This document shows positions 32,738-41,407 of a stretch of DNA of 53,022 nt, in pieces. The position numbers and the translations under genes were made by a program. Origin of the DNA: an uncultured Spirochaetales bacterium. GTDB lineage: Bacteria > Spirochaetota > Spirochaetia > Sphaerochaetales > Sphaerochaetaceae. Within the stretch, counting starts at the first letter, position 1, and each line of letters opens with the position of its first letter. The DNA is taken from positions 1-53,022 of the forward strand of contig CALXYO010000013.1 of the NCBI GenBank assembly GCA_944393005.1. The letters are read 5' to 3'. The notes under the pieces are model-generated. The model was not told the origin of the DNA. It did not search any database and saw nothing but the letters and a program-made list of their open reading frames with translations.

Positions 32738-34366
32738 TCAGAATTCAATGTGTCCGAGAGTTATGAGGCGGCCGGATGTGCGGTCGAAAAGCATTATTCT
32801 CTCACTTGACATTTTCATTCTGATTCTTGTTCCGAGTTTGAAATTGAGGTTTCCGAAGATAACCGATGTGAGCAGGAAGTCATCAATGCTCACCTTTATT
32901 GTTGATTCCATACCGGTAGGCATTGCACCGTAGATCTCACATTCAAGCGGACCTGTCTCATCCATTTCAAGCAGTTCTGGCCTGAGACCGAGGACAAAGT
33001 CGCTGTCACTGACTTTTTTCGCACCTTCAAGGGAATCATCGGTTTCAACAACTTTCTGGATGTGGTAGCGGAATACTTCCTCTTTGTTGCTTTTTTCCAC
33101 ATATCCCTTCTGTGATGCGGCTTCCTTCATCTTCTCTTCTTTTTCAGCGGCATCCCTGTCACGTTCTTCACGCCACTTTCTGAGAGAAATCTCGGCTTGC
33201 GGAACGAAACGGGCCTTTCTTGACTTGAAAAGTTCGAGGGAAATGCTTCCGTCCTCATTCTGCTGTCCGCTTGCTTCTATGAAGTTGATGGAAGGATTGC
33301 CGACAAAATCGGCGGCGAAGAGATTTGCCGGTCTGTTGTAGACCTCGAGCGGAGGGGCATACTGCTGGAGCACTGCATTCGACATGAGGCAGATGTCGGT
33401 TGCAAGCGTCATGGCTTCCATCTGATCATGGGTGACGTAAACAAAAGTGCTTCCCGTCTCGACATGCAGGCGCTGCAGTTCGTAACGCATTTCAAGCCTG
33501 AGTTTTGCATCGAGGTTTGAAAGCGGCTCGTCCATGAAGAGCACGGACGGCTGCGGCGCGAGTGTTCTTGCTATGGCGACTCTCTGCTGCTGTCCTCCGG
33601 AAAGCTCGGCGGGGTAGCGGTCCATGAACATTCCGATCTTCACGAGTTTTGAGACTTTGCGCACCGAGACATCTATCTCGTCTTTCGTGAGTTTTCTGAC
33701 ACTTCTCATCGGTTTCCCGTCTTTGATGATGGAGAAATCATCGGCGGCGCTGCAGCCTGATGATGCAAGCTTTTCCTTTTCCTTCTCAATAGCAGCCTTC
33801 CATTTGCCTTTTTCCGTGTTTGTGTCAGAGGAAGAAAGTGATGCATACAGTTTTTTTGCACCTGACATTGGAAGCTCAAAGGTTTCAGTAAGTCTTATGA
33901 GGGCTTTCTTCTCATCAACCTTGCCTTCCTTTGTCTTTGAATCCTCGAGGATTTCAAGAGCCTGGGCGGGGTTCTCAAGTGCCTGAAGGATCACGGATGC
34001 CTCTTTGAGCTCGAAGGCATACTGATTCATTTCCTCCTTGATGTTTGAAAGTCCGAATGCGATGTTCTGGTATACCGTCATGTTCGGCCAGAGTGCATAG
34101 TTCTGGAAAAGAAAGCCCACCTTTCTCTTGTTGCTTGGAACATTTATTCCCCTGCTGCTGTCGAAGACCACTGTGTCTCCGATTGTTATTTTTCCGCTTG
34201 TGGGCGTTTCAAGACCTGCTATCATGCGCAGCGTTGTGGTCTTTCCGCAGCCGGAAGGACCCAGCAGTGTGACGAAGGCATTGTTTTTTATTGTAAGCGT
34301 GAGGTCATCCACTCCGTAGAATTTCCCCCATCTTTTTGTGACGTTCTCAAGTTTTATTTCGGGCAT
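32738..34366 (-). CDS. ABC transporter ATP-binding protein with a large insertion
   Basis: The 542-residue ATPase is of the MalK/UgpC/FbpC class. Walker A G-P-S-G-C-G-K-T at 36-43, Q-loop Gln88, signature L-S-G-G-Q-Q-Q-R at 255-262, Walker B V-L-F-M-D-E-P at 275-281, switch His313. Members are ~350-380 residues; this one has an extra ~115 residues (about 112-228, Lys/Glu/Ser-rich) between the Q-loop and the signature, i.e. in the helical subdomain that touches the permease. It has a further ~60-residue charged insertion (about 390-450) in the C-terminal regulatory part. Catalytic motifs are intact. Starts one base after the permease stop. Confidence 0.92.
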   Translation of the reverse strand: MPEIKLENVTKRWGKFYGVDDLTLTIKNNAFVTLLGPSGCGKTTTLRMIAGLETPTSGKITIGDTVVFDSSRGINVPSNKRKVGFLFQNYALWPNMTVYQNIAFGLSNIKEEMNQYAFELKEASVILQALENPAQALEILEDSKTKEGKVDEKKALIRLTETFELPMSGAKKLYASLSSSDTNTEKGKWKAAIEKEKEKLASSGCSAADDFSIIKDGKPMRSVRKLTKDEIDVSVRKVSKLVKIGMFMDRYPAELSGGQQQRVAIARTLAPQPSVLFMDEPLSNLDAKLRLEMRYELQRLHVETGSTFVYVTHDQMEAMTLATDICLMSNAVLQQYAPPLEVYNRPANLFAADFVGNPSINFIEASGQQNEDGSISLELFKSRKARFVPQAEISLRKWREERDRDAAEKEEKMKEAASQKGYVEKSNKEEVFRYHIQKVVETDDSLEGAKKVSDSDFVLGLRPELLEMDETGPLECEIYGAMPTGMESTIKVSIDDFLLTSVIFGNLNFKLGTRIRMKMSSERIMLFDRTSGRLITLGHIEF

Positions 34367-34367
34367 T

Positions 34368-36188
34368 TTAACCTCCTATGCCGCTGTCGATGCTTGCACC
34401 TGTCAGCTTGTTGACTATTGTGTTGCATACAAGAATTGTGATGATGAGTATCAGGTTGATACCGCTGGAGAATGCATAAAGTCCCATCTCGTCGAAATAG
34501 TCGAGGGTGGTGGCGAGGATGAACCCCTGCACGCAAAGCAGCATGAACAGACTCAGCTCTCTCAGACATGTCATGAACGGCAGCAGATAGCCGCTGAGGA
34601 TTGATGTCTTCTGAATCGGAATGATGATCCTGAGCATTCTCTTATACCATGGAACATTCTGGATGAGAGCCGCTTCCTCGATTTCGCCGGAAAGCTGGAG
34701 CATTGAATTCAATGCGCTTCTTGACGCGAAGGGTATGTATTTTATAGTACCGACGATGATGAGGAGGGTGTATGTGTTGAAAAGATTGAAGTACTGGTTC
34801 GAGAAAAGCACGAAGAACGCGGCACCCACTGCAATTGACGGCATGAGGTAGGGAAGGAATGCGACCGAGTTGACGTAGTTTGCAGCCTTTGACCTTCTGT
34901 TCTTTGATACCGCGTAGCCTATCATCGTGCCGATTGTTCCTGCAAACAGGGAACAGCATACGGCAACGAGAATGGTTCCCCCGTAAGCCCTCCATATCGT
35001 CTGGTTGTGCAGGATTCCCATCTGGCCGTACATTCCGTTCTCCGTGATGTTCTCATCCGTCGTCCACCACTTCGTCGTAAGATTGCTTGTATCCCCTGTA
35101 TAGAGGAAGCTGTAGTCTCCCGGATTTGGAAGGAAGGTCTCGAATGCAAACGAGATGATCGGGAAGATTGATGTGAAGAACGTGAGGATTATGAGAAGAA
35201 CTGCGATTATGTACTTGCCGGCTTTGCCGAGATTCAGTTTCGATATCTGTCCTGATTTGCCTGTAACCGTGGTGTAGTTCTTGCGGCTCTTCAGACTCAG
35301 CTGGTTTGCGAACATTATCGCGACACCGAAAAGCATCATGATGATGGCAAGGATACTGGCTTCTCCTGTATATTTGTCATTCATCGTGACATACTTCGTC
35401 GACAGTGTCGTGAGATTCAGATAATGAGGAACAGGGTAGCTTCCCATCGCACCTCCGAAAACGAGAAGGATTGTGGAGAGTATTGCCGGTTTGATCATCG
35501 GAATCGTGATGCGCAGCATTGTCTTCCATTTCGGTGTGTCGAGGATTGTCGCGGCTTCTTCAAGATTTGCATCCATATTGCGGAATATTCCGCCGATGAG
35601 GATGTATGCGAACGGAGCGTAATGCAGACCCAGCACCATTATGCTGGGAAAAAGTCCGACGCACCACCATGCCGGCATGATGATTCCGAAAGAAGCAAGA
35701 AGTCCGTTGGATGTTCCTGTCACGGCATTTGAGGAGAACATATGCTGCCATACTACTGCCAGAGTCCACTGCGGCATGATGTATGGGAATATGAAGATGG
35801 AGGAGAGATACTTTCTCGCCTTCAGGTTTGTGCGTGTTATGAGGAAGGCAAAAAGACCGCCGTAAAGTATTGCGACGATACAGGATCCTGCTGAAAGCCA
35901 TATTGTGTTCAGAAGAGGTTCCCACAGATTCCTTTTTGCCAGAGGGGATGTGAACAGGTCAATGTAATTGGCCAGTGTGTATCCGCTGCTTCTGCCTGAA
36001 AGATATTCGTCAATCGTTCCCGGATGTATTTTTATCGTGTCCTGGATGATTGCGATGACAGGCGCGATTGTGCTTACCGTCAGCACGATTCCCATGAGGA
36101 GGAGAATTACGTTCTGCGGTTTTGACAGAAAAGATTTTATTTTGTTGAGTATGAGTTTCTGTTTCGATATCGTATCGGTTCTTGTCAT
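34368..36188 (-). CDS. Fused double-domain ABC transporter permease (FbpB-like)
   Basis: The 606-residue membrane protein joins two permease domains, each with about six spans and its own EAA loop: L-E-E-A-A-T-I-L-D-T-P-K-W-K near residue 213 and I-E-E-A-A-L-I-Q-N-V-P-W-Y-K near 508. Fused permeases of this kind serve ferric-iron, thiamine, aminoethylphosphonate and some polyol/sugar systems. The substrate is unknown. A small hairpin (36205-36224) separates it from the binding-protein gene upstream. Confidence 0.9.
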   Translation of the reverse strand: MTRTDTISKQKLILNKIKSFLSKPQNVILLLMGIVLTVSTIAPVIAIIQDTIKIHPGTIDEYLSGRSSGYTLANYIDLFTSPLAKRNLWEPLLNTIWLSAGSCIVAILYGGLFAFLITRTNLKARKYLSSIFIFPYIMPQWTLAVVWQHMFSSNAVTGTSNGLLASFGIIMPAWWCVGLFPSIMVLGLHYAPFAYILIGGIFRNMDANLEEAATILDTPKWKTMLRITIPMIKPAILSTILLVFGGAMGSYPVPHYLNLTTLSTKYVTMNDKYTGEASILAIIMMLFGVAIMFANQLSLKSRKNYTTVTGKSGQISKLNLGKAGKYIIAVLLIILTFFTSIFPIISFAFETFLPNPGDYSFLYTGDTSNLTTKWWTTDENITENGMYGQMGILHNQTIWRAYGGTILVAVCCSLFAGTIGTMIGYAVSKNRRSKAANYVNSVAFLPYLMPSIAVGAAFFVLFSNQYFNLFNTYTLLIIVGTIKYIPFASRSALNSMLQLSGEIEEAALIQNVPWYKRMLRIIIPIQKTSILSGYLLPFMTCLRELSLFMLLCVQGFILATTLDYFDEMGLYAFSSGINLILIITILVCNTIVNKLTGASIDSGIGG

Positions 36189-36204
36189 TTATTCAATCCT
36201 GAAA

Positions 36205-36224
36205 CTGCCCCTGCACGAGGGCAG
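36205..36224 (-). promoter_or_regulatory. Intercistronic hairpin between binding protein and permease genes
   Basis: CTGCCC (36205-36210) / GGGCAG (36219-36224) with an 8-base loop, in the 53-base gap after the binding-protein stop. Similar hairpins commonly keep binding-protein mRNA in excess over permease mRNA. Confidence 0.4.
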
Positions 36225-36241
36225 AGGCAGCATAATTCACC

Positions 36242-37597
36242 TTACTGAGGTGTGTATTTTGAAAGCATTTCAATCCAGCTTCCGACTGTGAATGAAACGG
36301 ATGCGCAGTATGCGGGGTCTTCAAGAACAAGGCGGTTCTCTGAAAGCCACCAGTCACCGCCGCGGTCGTTGAGTGCCGGATATTCGACTGTGACACCGTC
36401 TTCAGCCATACCGCCGGTCTTGTGCTGGTAGATGGCCTCTGTCTCTGCTGCGACGTTCGGGTTGGATGAATATCCTCCGATATCCTTGCCCCATGCGGAG
36501 AATCCGTCAGCCGTATTGACCATGTATGCGATGAATGCACATGCTGTCCAGGGAAGCGGAGAGTTGTCTGTAACGAAGAGATAGTGGCAGTAGCCGTAGC
36601 CGCCGAATCCCTGATAGCCGTCATTGTATGCTGCGATGTCGACATTTTTCTTTGAAACTGTTGCTGATTCCTCAACGCTTCTGAGCTTGGAGTATACGAT
36701 GAGACCGAACTGGTCGGTTGCCGATGCGGAAACGAGCGTGTTGCAGATCGGTCCGTCATCTGTCTGTGCGTTGTAGCTTTCAACCCAGAGCTTGATCCAT
36801 GCAAGGGCATACTTGCCGTTCTCGCCGAGGCCGAGGTCCGATGCATCGCTGCTGACTGCGTCGATTGTCGGCTGGAAGAGAGCTTTCTCACTGTCTGAAA
36901 GGGCATCGAATGCTTCCTTGAGTTCTGCGGCATATGTGTCCTCAGTGAGCATGTAGAGGAAGTTCTTGCCGACGATCTCTGAATCGATATCCATGAAGAG
37001 TCCGTGCTCGCCCGGAGCGACGAAGTCCCATACGTTGTCGTATGTCTTGCTTCCGGTGTTGTTGTACATGAATACCTTGTTGAGAGTCTGAAGAGGAAGA
37101 TATCCTGTGTATTCATCTGCTGTTGTGCCGTTGGCTTCCGCCCATTCTTTCGGAATGAATGTGTCGAGAATGCCGGTCTTGACCATCTTGCTCTCAATCT
37201 GGTTGCCGTCCTGGATGAGAGTCATTGCGAATGTGCCGGTCTCCTTGAGGGAGTCTGCTGTAAGCTGATCGAAGATCTTGTTGTTTTTCGGCTGCTGCCA
37301 TTCGTAATTGAGTGTATAGCTCGGATCGATTGTCTGCAGATATGCAATGAACAGCGGAAGGGCTGTCTTGCCGCGGCTTGAGTTGCCGACTCCGTAGAAC
37401 ATTGCACCGTTTGATTCCTCAATGGCTTTTTTCGCAAGTTCTTCCATGCTCATGCCTTCTGCCTGACGGATGATTTCCTGTACAGGTGAAAGCTCGCTTG
37501 CAGCTGTTGTGGTTTCACCGTTTCCGTTGGCAAAAACCGGAAGGGCTATTGCCAGAATAAGTGAAATAACGACTAAAACTTTGTTTTTTGTAGACAT
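36242..37597 (-). CDS. ABC transporter extracellular solute-binding protein
   Basis: A 451-residue secreted binding protein with a signal peptide (K-N-K-V-L-V-V-I-S-L-I-L-A...P-V-F-A-N-G-N-G-E) and no lipobox. The mature part fits family-1/ferric-type binding proteins (P-L-F-I-A-Y-L-Q-T, F-M-Y-N-N-T-G, V-W-D-F-V-A-P-G-E) but has no ligand motif I can assign. ATG 37597 lies 7 bases after GGAGG; the frame could also start one codon earlier at a TTG. It is the first gene of the binding protein-permease-ATPase operon on the minus strand, with a promoter at 37652-37679. Confidence 0.88.
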   Translation of the reverse strand: MSTKNKVLVVISLILAIALPVFANGNGETTTAASELSPVQEIIRQAEGMSMEELAKKAIEESNGAMFYGVGNSSRGKTALPLFIAYLQTIDPSYTLNYEWQQPKNNKIFDQLTADSLKETGTFAMTLIQDGNQIESKMVKTGILDTFIPKEWAEANGTTADEYTGYLPLQTLNKVFMYNNTGSKTYDNVWDFVAPGEHGLFMDIDSEIVGKNFLYMLTEDTYAAELKEAFDALSDSEKALFQPTIDAVSSDASDLGLGENGKYALAWIKLWVESYNAQTDDGPICNTLVSASATDQFGLIVYSKLRSVEESATVSKKNVDIAAYNDGYQGFGGYGYCHYLFVTDNSPLPWTACAFIAYMVNTADGFSAWGKDIGGYSSNPNVAAETEAIYQHKTGGMAEDGVTVEYPALNDRGGDWWLSENRLVLEDPAYCASVSFTVGSWIEMLSKYTPQ

Positions 37598-37621
37598 CAA
37601 CTTTCCTCCTTTTTGTGAAAG

Positions 37622-37679
37622 CAGTGTGAAAACACTGTAAAGTCTGTGTAAATTTTATCATGAATTTTAGCGAGTACAA
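37622..37679 (-). promoter_or_regulatory. Promoter and leader hairpin of the ABC operon
   Basis: On the minus strand, TTGTAC (complement of 37674-37679), 16 bases, TAAAAT (complement of 37652-37657). The leader carries a perfect hairpin CAGTGT-GAAA-ACACTG (37622-37637) just before the GGAGG ribosome-binding site. Confidence 0.5.
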
Positions 37680-37874
37680 GAAAAAATAAAGAAATTACCG
37701 GTACAGAAAATTTCCTAATTCCGCAACAGTATTCCGTCCGGCAGATGAAAACATTGAAAAGGAGGTCTGAATATGAAGAAAAATGCTGTTCGCTTCTGCT
37801 TTTCTGCATAGAACCTGCTGCCGTCACTGTGAGTCCCGGATGAGGTTATCACTCAATTAACAGCTGGAAGAAAT

Positions 37875-37893
37875 CCACAGGCTGAGCCTGTGG
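37875..37893 (-). terminator. Terminator-like hairpin after lrgB
   Basis: Perfect 8-bp palindrome CCACAGGC-TGA-GCCTGTGG, followed on the minus strand by ATTTCTT. It lies 62 bases beyond the lrgB stop. The T tract is weak; it could instead be a protein-binding palindrome. Confidence 0.45.
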
Positions 37894-37954
37894 TGCGGAA
37901 GCAGGTTAATGTGAGAACATGAAAAAGGAATGCGTTTGGCCTCCTTAGCCGAGT

Positions 37955-38641
37955 TCAGGAAAAAAAGATAATCGAGATAAGCACGGTGATGACTCCTGAC
38001 ATCACGAGGGAGACTGAAGAAAGCGCACCCTGGACATCTCCCATCTCAACGGCCTTGCTTGTGCCTACTGCATGGCTGGCAGCTCCAATTGCAAGCCCCT
38101 GTGCTATTTCACTTCTGATTCTGAAAAGCTTTATCAATGGCGGAGCGATGATGCTTCCCGTGATTCCCGTAACAATTACTGCAAGCACGGTAAGGGCCTG
38201 AATGCCGCCGAGACTGTCGCATACGGCAATTGCAAGCGGAGTTGTGATGCTTTTGGGGATCAGCGATGCCGTGACCGTGCCGGGAAGAGCGAAAAGACGG
38301 CAAAGGAAGAGGACGAGCAGAATGGAACAGATGCTTCCTGCTGCCGTTCCCGCAATTACAGCGGCAAGGTGTTCTTTAATGAGAAACCGCTGCCGGTAGA
38401 TCGTAATCGCCAGCACTGCAGTTGCCGGGGAGAGAAACATGTTTATGATGTCGCCGCCTCTGTCATACCATTCAAGGGGAATATCGAAGAGGAGAAGAAG
38501 AGGAATGATGATTAGGTAGGAAACAAGCAGCGGATTGAAGAGTGCGAGCCTTGTCTTTCTGTTCACCATGACTCCGATGCTGTATGCCGCGATTGAAACC
38601 GTGATACCGAAAAAAGGGGAGGAGCAGATGATTTCCTTCAT
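37955..38641 (-). CDS. lrgB: LrgB/CidB family membrane protein
   Basis: The 228-residue membrane protein shows LrgB hallmarks: F-N-P-L-L near residue 36, F-L-S-P-A-T-A-V-L-A near 70, P-K-S-I-T-T-P-L-A-I near 129, and a C-terminal G-A-A-S-H-A-V-G-T-S-K-A near 187. LrgAB/CidAB proteins affect murein hydrolase activity and, in some bacteria, export pyruvate or glycolate. The ATG overlaps the lrgA stop by 4 bases. If lrgA is frameshifted, translational coupling would be disturbed. Confidence 0.93.
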   Translation of the reverse strand: MKEIICSSPFFGITVSIAAYSIGVMVNRKTRLALFNPLLVSYLIIIPLLLLFDIPLEWYDRGGDIINMFLSPATAVLAITIYRQRFLIKEHLAAVIAGTAAGSICSILLVLFLCRLFALPGTVTASLIPKSITTPLAIAVCDSLGGIQALTVLAVIVTGITGSIIAPPLIKLFRIRSEIAQGLAIGAASHAVGTSKAVEMGDVQGALSSVSLVMSGVITVLISIIFFS

Positions 38642-39001
38642 TTTGTCTTTCTCCTCTCTCCGGCTTTCATGACAAGTGTCACGGCTGCTGCGGTGACAAG
38701 AAGGACAGCGGCCGTGGAAACAATGACAATGATGAGGAAAGGCAGCCAGATTGACGAGACAAGCTCCAAATGCTCGACTACCTTCACCCCTGCAGGGATG
38801 AAAAAGAATGCCATGTTTGAAAGCAGAAAGTCGCTTTTCTCTTTGATGTGGTCTATTTTAAGCAGGCCCGTGAAAAGAAACAGGAGAAGCAGCAGCATCG
38901 CAATGATGGGGGGAAGGAAACGGGAAAGGCAGAAGGGCACTGATGACTTCTCCTGCAAGACAGAGGGAGAATATTATCGCAATCTGACAGAGTATTTTCA
39001 T
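38638..39001 (-). pseudogene. lrgA: LrgA/CidA family protein, frameshifted in a C6 tract
   Basis: ATG at 39001 overlaps the preceding DHH stop (ATGA) and opens M-K-I-L-C-Q-I-A-I-I-F-S-L-C-L-A-G-E-V-I-S, the normal LrgA N terminus. After F-P-F-P-S-P the frame is lost; the rest (I-I-A-M-L-L-L-L-L-F-L-F-T-G-L-L-K, then N-M-A-F-F-F-I-P-A-G-V) continues in another frame down to 38638. The switch lies at a run of six C on the coding strand (G6, 38908-38913). With five C the gene would encode a complete ~120-residue LrgA with four membrane helices. As written it is broken. A 106-residue open frame covers only the second part. Real mutation, phase variation or read error are all possible. Confidence 0.85.
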
Positions 39002-39975
39002 TTTTTCAGGACTTCCTCATTCAAACTGATTTTTTCCGCATCACTCCGGCGGGAGGGCACATATTTTTCAAGTTCTTCAATAACCGCCGGTATCTGTTCT
39101 GCACTTTCAAGCCTTGCACCGCATGCGCATTCATGGCCGCCGCCCCCGAATTTCACGGCGGCATCGACGATTCTTATTCTGTCTGAGCGGAATTCGACTC
39201 TTATTTTCCCTTCAAGATCGGCAAAGAGAACGAAGACGGGATGTCCTTCAATGTCCCTGAGGGTGTCAAGGGCGGAGGAGACTTTGTCCGGAGTGAGGCC
39301 GAAGCGGTCAATGATTTCCTGTTTCACATAAAGCCATACCACACCGCCTTTGCTTATTTTCATGTTCTCATAGCAGTACTTCGTATATTCAACGCTGTTC
39401 ATGTCCCTTCTGCTGAGAAGCGAGATTATTGCCGGCATGTCGAAGCCTGTCTCCAGGAGCCGGGAGGCAACGGCGAGTGTTTTCCCGTCAACGCCTGTAT
39501 AGGAAAAGCGTCCCGTGTCCGTGACCATGCCGGTGTACAACGCCGCGGCGGCCTGCTTTGATATCTTCAGGCCTTTTTCAATGGCATGCGATGCGATTAT
39601 CTGGCAGCAGGATGAAAGCTGTTCTTCAATATTCCACTTTCCATAGCTGTCCGTGACGATGTGATGATCTATTTTGAGTATTGCCGGAGCTTTGATGAAT
39701 GCAGGATCCGCACTGCGTTCTCTTGTCGAATTGTCGACCTGAATCACAAACGTATTCTCATATGCGGCACTTCCAGCCTCATCCCAGCAGCCGAGGAAGG
39801 AAAGGCGGTCTATTTTCTGGTTTATGACTGTTGCTTCCACACCCCAGTTGTCCTTTATGAGATATTTGAGTCCCAGTGATGAGCCGATGCAGTCTCCGTC
39901 CGGCTGGATATGTCCTATGATTACTGTTTTTGGGTATTTCCTGATTTCCCTTTCTATAATGTCGAATGCGTTCAT
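38998..39975 (-). CDS. DHH/DHHA1 phosphoesterase (NrnA-like nanoRNase/pAp phosphatase)
   Basis: The 325-residue protein has the DHH-family metal motifs: G-H-I-Q-P-D-G-D-C-I-G-S (His22, Asp26, Asp28), I-D-H-H-I (Asp103, His104, His105), and the C-terminal DHHA1 substrate motif G-G-G-G-H-E-C-A-C-G-A near residue 277. NrnA-type enzymes degrade 2-5 nt RNA and 3'-phosphoadenosine 5'-phosphate; some members cleave cyclic dinucleotides such as pApA-linked products. Activity here is inferred from the family. ATG 39975 is 84 bases after the upstream binding-protein stop. The stop overlaps lrgA, forming a DHH-lrgA-lrgB operon. Confidence 0.9.
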   Translation of the reverse strand: MNAFDIIEREIRKYPKTVIIGHIQPDGDCIGSSLGLKYLIKDNWGVEATVINQKIDRLSFLGCWDEAGSAAYENTFVIQVDNSTRERSADPAFIKAPAILKIDHHIVTDSYGKWNIEEQLSSCCQIIASHAIEKGLKISKQAAAALYTGMVTDTGRFSYTGVDGKTLAVASRLLETGFDMPAIISLLSRRDMNSVEYTKYCYENMKISKGGVVWLYVKQEIIDRFGLTPDKVSSALDTLRDIEGHPVFVLFADLEGKIRVEFRSDRIRIVDAAVKFGGGGHECACGARLESAEQIPAVIEELEKYVPSRRSDAEKISLNEEVLKK

Positions 39976-40001
39976 GGCAGGAAGTCTACCATCTTGATGG
40001 A

Positions 40002-40039
40002 AAAGAAAAAAGCCGTTCCGGCATTTGCGGAGCGGCTTT
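40002..40039 (-). terminator. Rho-independent terminator of the Ugp/Msm-like operon
   Basis: AAAGCCGTTCCG / CGGAGCGGCTTT (one mismatch) with a 7-base loop; on the minus strand it is followed by TTTTTTCTTTTCC. It ends the operon 44246-40060. Confidence 0.9.
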
Positions 40040-40059
40040 GTGAAAGATTTGCTTTTGCC

Positions 40060-41373
40060 TCAGAGAGCTGCGATTGTCCTCTCGGCCTGTGCGATGAGTG
40101 CGTCAATGTCTGCATCGTCATCAAGAGCAATTGCCTCAACGATATCGGAGAGGGCGAGACGTGTCTCATAGCTGTTCTCGAATACAGGGTCGTAAGCAAG
40201 TACGCCGTCAGGATATGTTGCGCTGATATCCTTTGCCTCAGCTGCGATGCCGCCCTTTGCAATTGACTGCCTGTAAGCTTCGGTCTGTGTACCTGCCTTG
40301 CTGCTTGGAGCATAACCTGTGTTCGCAGCATAGAGGCCGGAAGCTTCTGCATCATACATGTATTCAAGGAAGATGCTGGTCGCAAGATCAACGGCAGCGT
40401 CGCCTGTCGTGAAGCCGCAGAAGTTGCCGCCCTGCTGGATTACAGCCGGGTTGACTCCTACCGGAGCGTATGTGACTGCGCATTCAAAGCCGTCCGGCTG
40501 GATGTATGATGTTCCGGAGCTTGATCCGATATATGCAATGATCGTGCCGTTGCTGAACGGACCGGAGCAGTACTGATCTTCTCCTGCCGTGCGGAAGTAG
40601 CCTTCACTGATTCCTTTCTGCCACCAGCGGTAGAAATCCATTGTCGCATCGATATTCTCATCATCGAAGATGTAGAGATTGCCCTGTGTGTCGGCATAGC
40701 GTGCGCCGAAGTTGATCGGGCCGTAAATGCCGAGGTTGTCCATCGAGTCAAATCCTACCGACGGGCGTCCTGTGATCTGGCTGATCTGCTTTGCGACATC
40801 GGCAAGTTCTTCATATGTTGTCGGGACTTCAAGACCGTGCTCGTCAAAGAAAGTCTTGTTGTAGAACATTACCTCAGTGCTCTTTCCCAGACTGGTTGCA
40901 TATGTTCTTCCGTCGGGGAATGCCTTGTTTTCCTCAAGGTAGCTTGGCACCACCTGTGCGAGTTCCTCATCTGTGATGCCGAAACCGTCTGTCAGGTAGT
41001 CCGTCAGGTCCATGAGCTTTCCGCTGGGCATATAGCTCATCATGTTGTTGTTGTAAGCCTGGCTGATATTCGGAGCCGTACCTGCCGAGAGTGCGCTGAG
41101 AACTTTGTTGTGGCAGTCATTGTAGCCGCCCTGGCATGTTGCGTTGACAGTGATGCCGTATTCATTTGTCTCGTTGAACAGGGCTACCACCTTGTCCATT
41201 GCAACACCGTTTTCTCCTGTCTGGGCATGCCAGAATTCAAGAGTGATCCCGGCAAGATCTTCTGCCGTAACTTCTTTTGCAGCATCAGATGCCGTACTTT
41301 CGCTGCTTCCTCCTGCGAATGCAGATGTGAGAAGCAGAGAGAAAACCATAAACAGAACAAGAATTTTCTTCAT
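40060..41373 (-). CDS. Sugar ABC transporter substrate-binding protein (UgpB/MsmE-like)
   Basis: A 437-residue protein with a signal peptide (K-K-I-L-V-L-F-M-V-F-S-L-L-L-T-S-A-F-A-G-G-S-S-E) and family-1 features: L-E-F-W-H-A-Q-T-G near 46, S-A-L-S-A-G-T-A-P-N-I-S near 93, V-M-F-Y-N-K-T-F-F-D-E-H-G and P-T-T-Y-E-E-L. The W-H-A and overall pattern are closest to glycerol-3-phosphate/UgpB-type and multiple-sugar binding proteins, but the ligand is not certain. It is the last gene of the ATPase-permease-permease-binding protein operon. AGGAGAAAAG precedes the ATG. Confidence 0.92.
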   Translation of the reverse strand: MKKILVLFMVFSLLLTSAFAGGSSESTASDAAKEVTAEDLAGITLEFWHAQTGENGVAMDKVVALFNETNEYGITVNATCQGGYNDCHNKVLSALSAGTAPNISQAYNNNMMSYMPSGKLMDLTDYLTDGFGITDEELAQVVPSYLEENKAFPDGRTYATSLGKSTEVMFYNKTFFDEHGLEVPTTYEELADVAKQISQITGRPSVGFDSMDNLGIYGPINFGARYADTQGNLYIFDDENIDATMDFYRWWQKGISEGYFRTAGEDQYCSGPFSNGTIIAYIGSSSGTSYIQPDGFECAVTYAPVGVNPAVIQQGGNFCGFTTGDAAVDLATSIFLEYMYDAEASGLYAANTGYAPSSKAGTQTEAYRQSIAKGGIAAEAKDISATYPDGVLAYDPVFENSYETRLALSDIVEAIALDDDADIDALIAQAERTIAAL

Positions 41374-41407
41374 TTCTTTTCTCCTATGTTGACGGATGTT
41401 ATCCGCA

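Larger units (their letters stand above)
37598..37954. other. Divergence/intergenic region between the ABC operon and lrgB
   Basis: This 357-base stretch holds the promoter and leader of the minus-strand ABC operon and the lrgB terminator-like hairpin at 37875-37893. No credible gene is seen; the open frame 37597-37827 overlaps the promoter and has no family features. Confidence 0.5.

Noticed and set aside
36193..37197. 334-residue open frame in another frame of the solute-binding protein gene
   Set aside because: Composition is Ser/Thr/Arg/His-rich, typical of an out-of-frame translation; the real frame has a signal peptide and family features.
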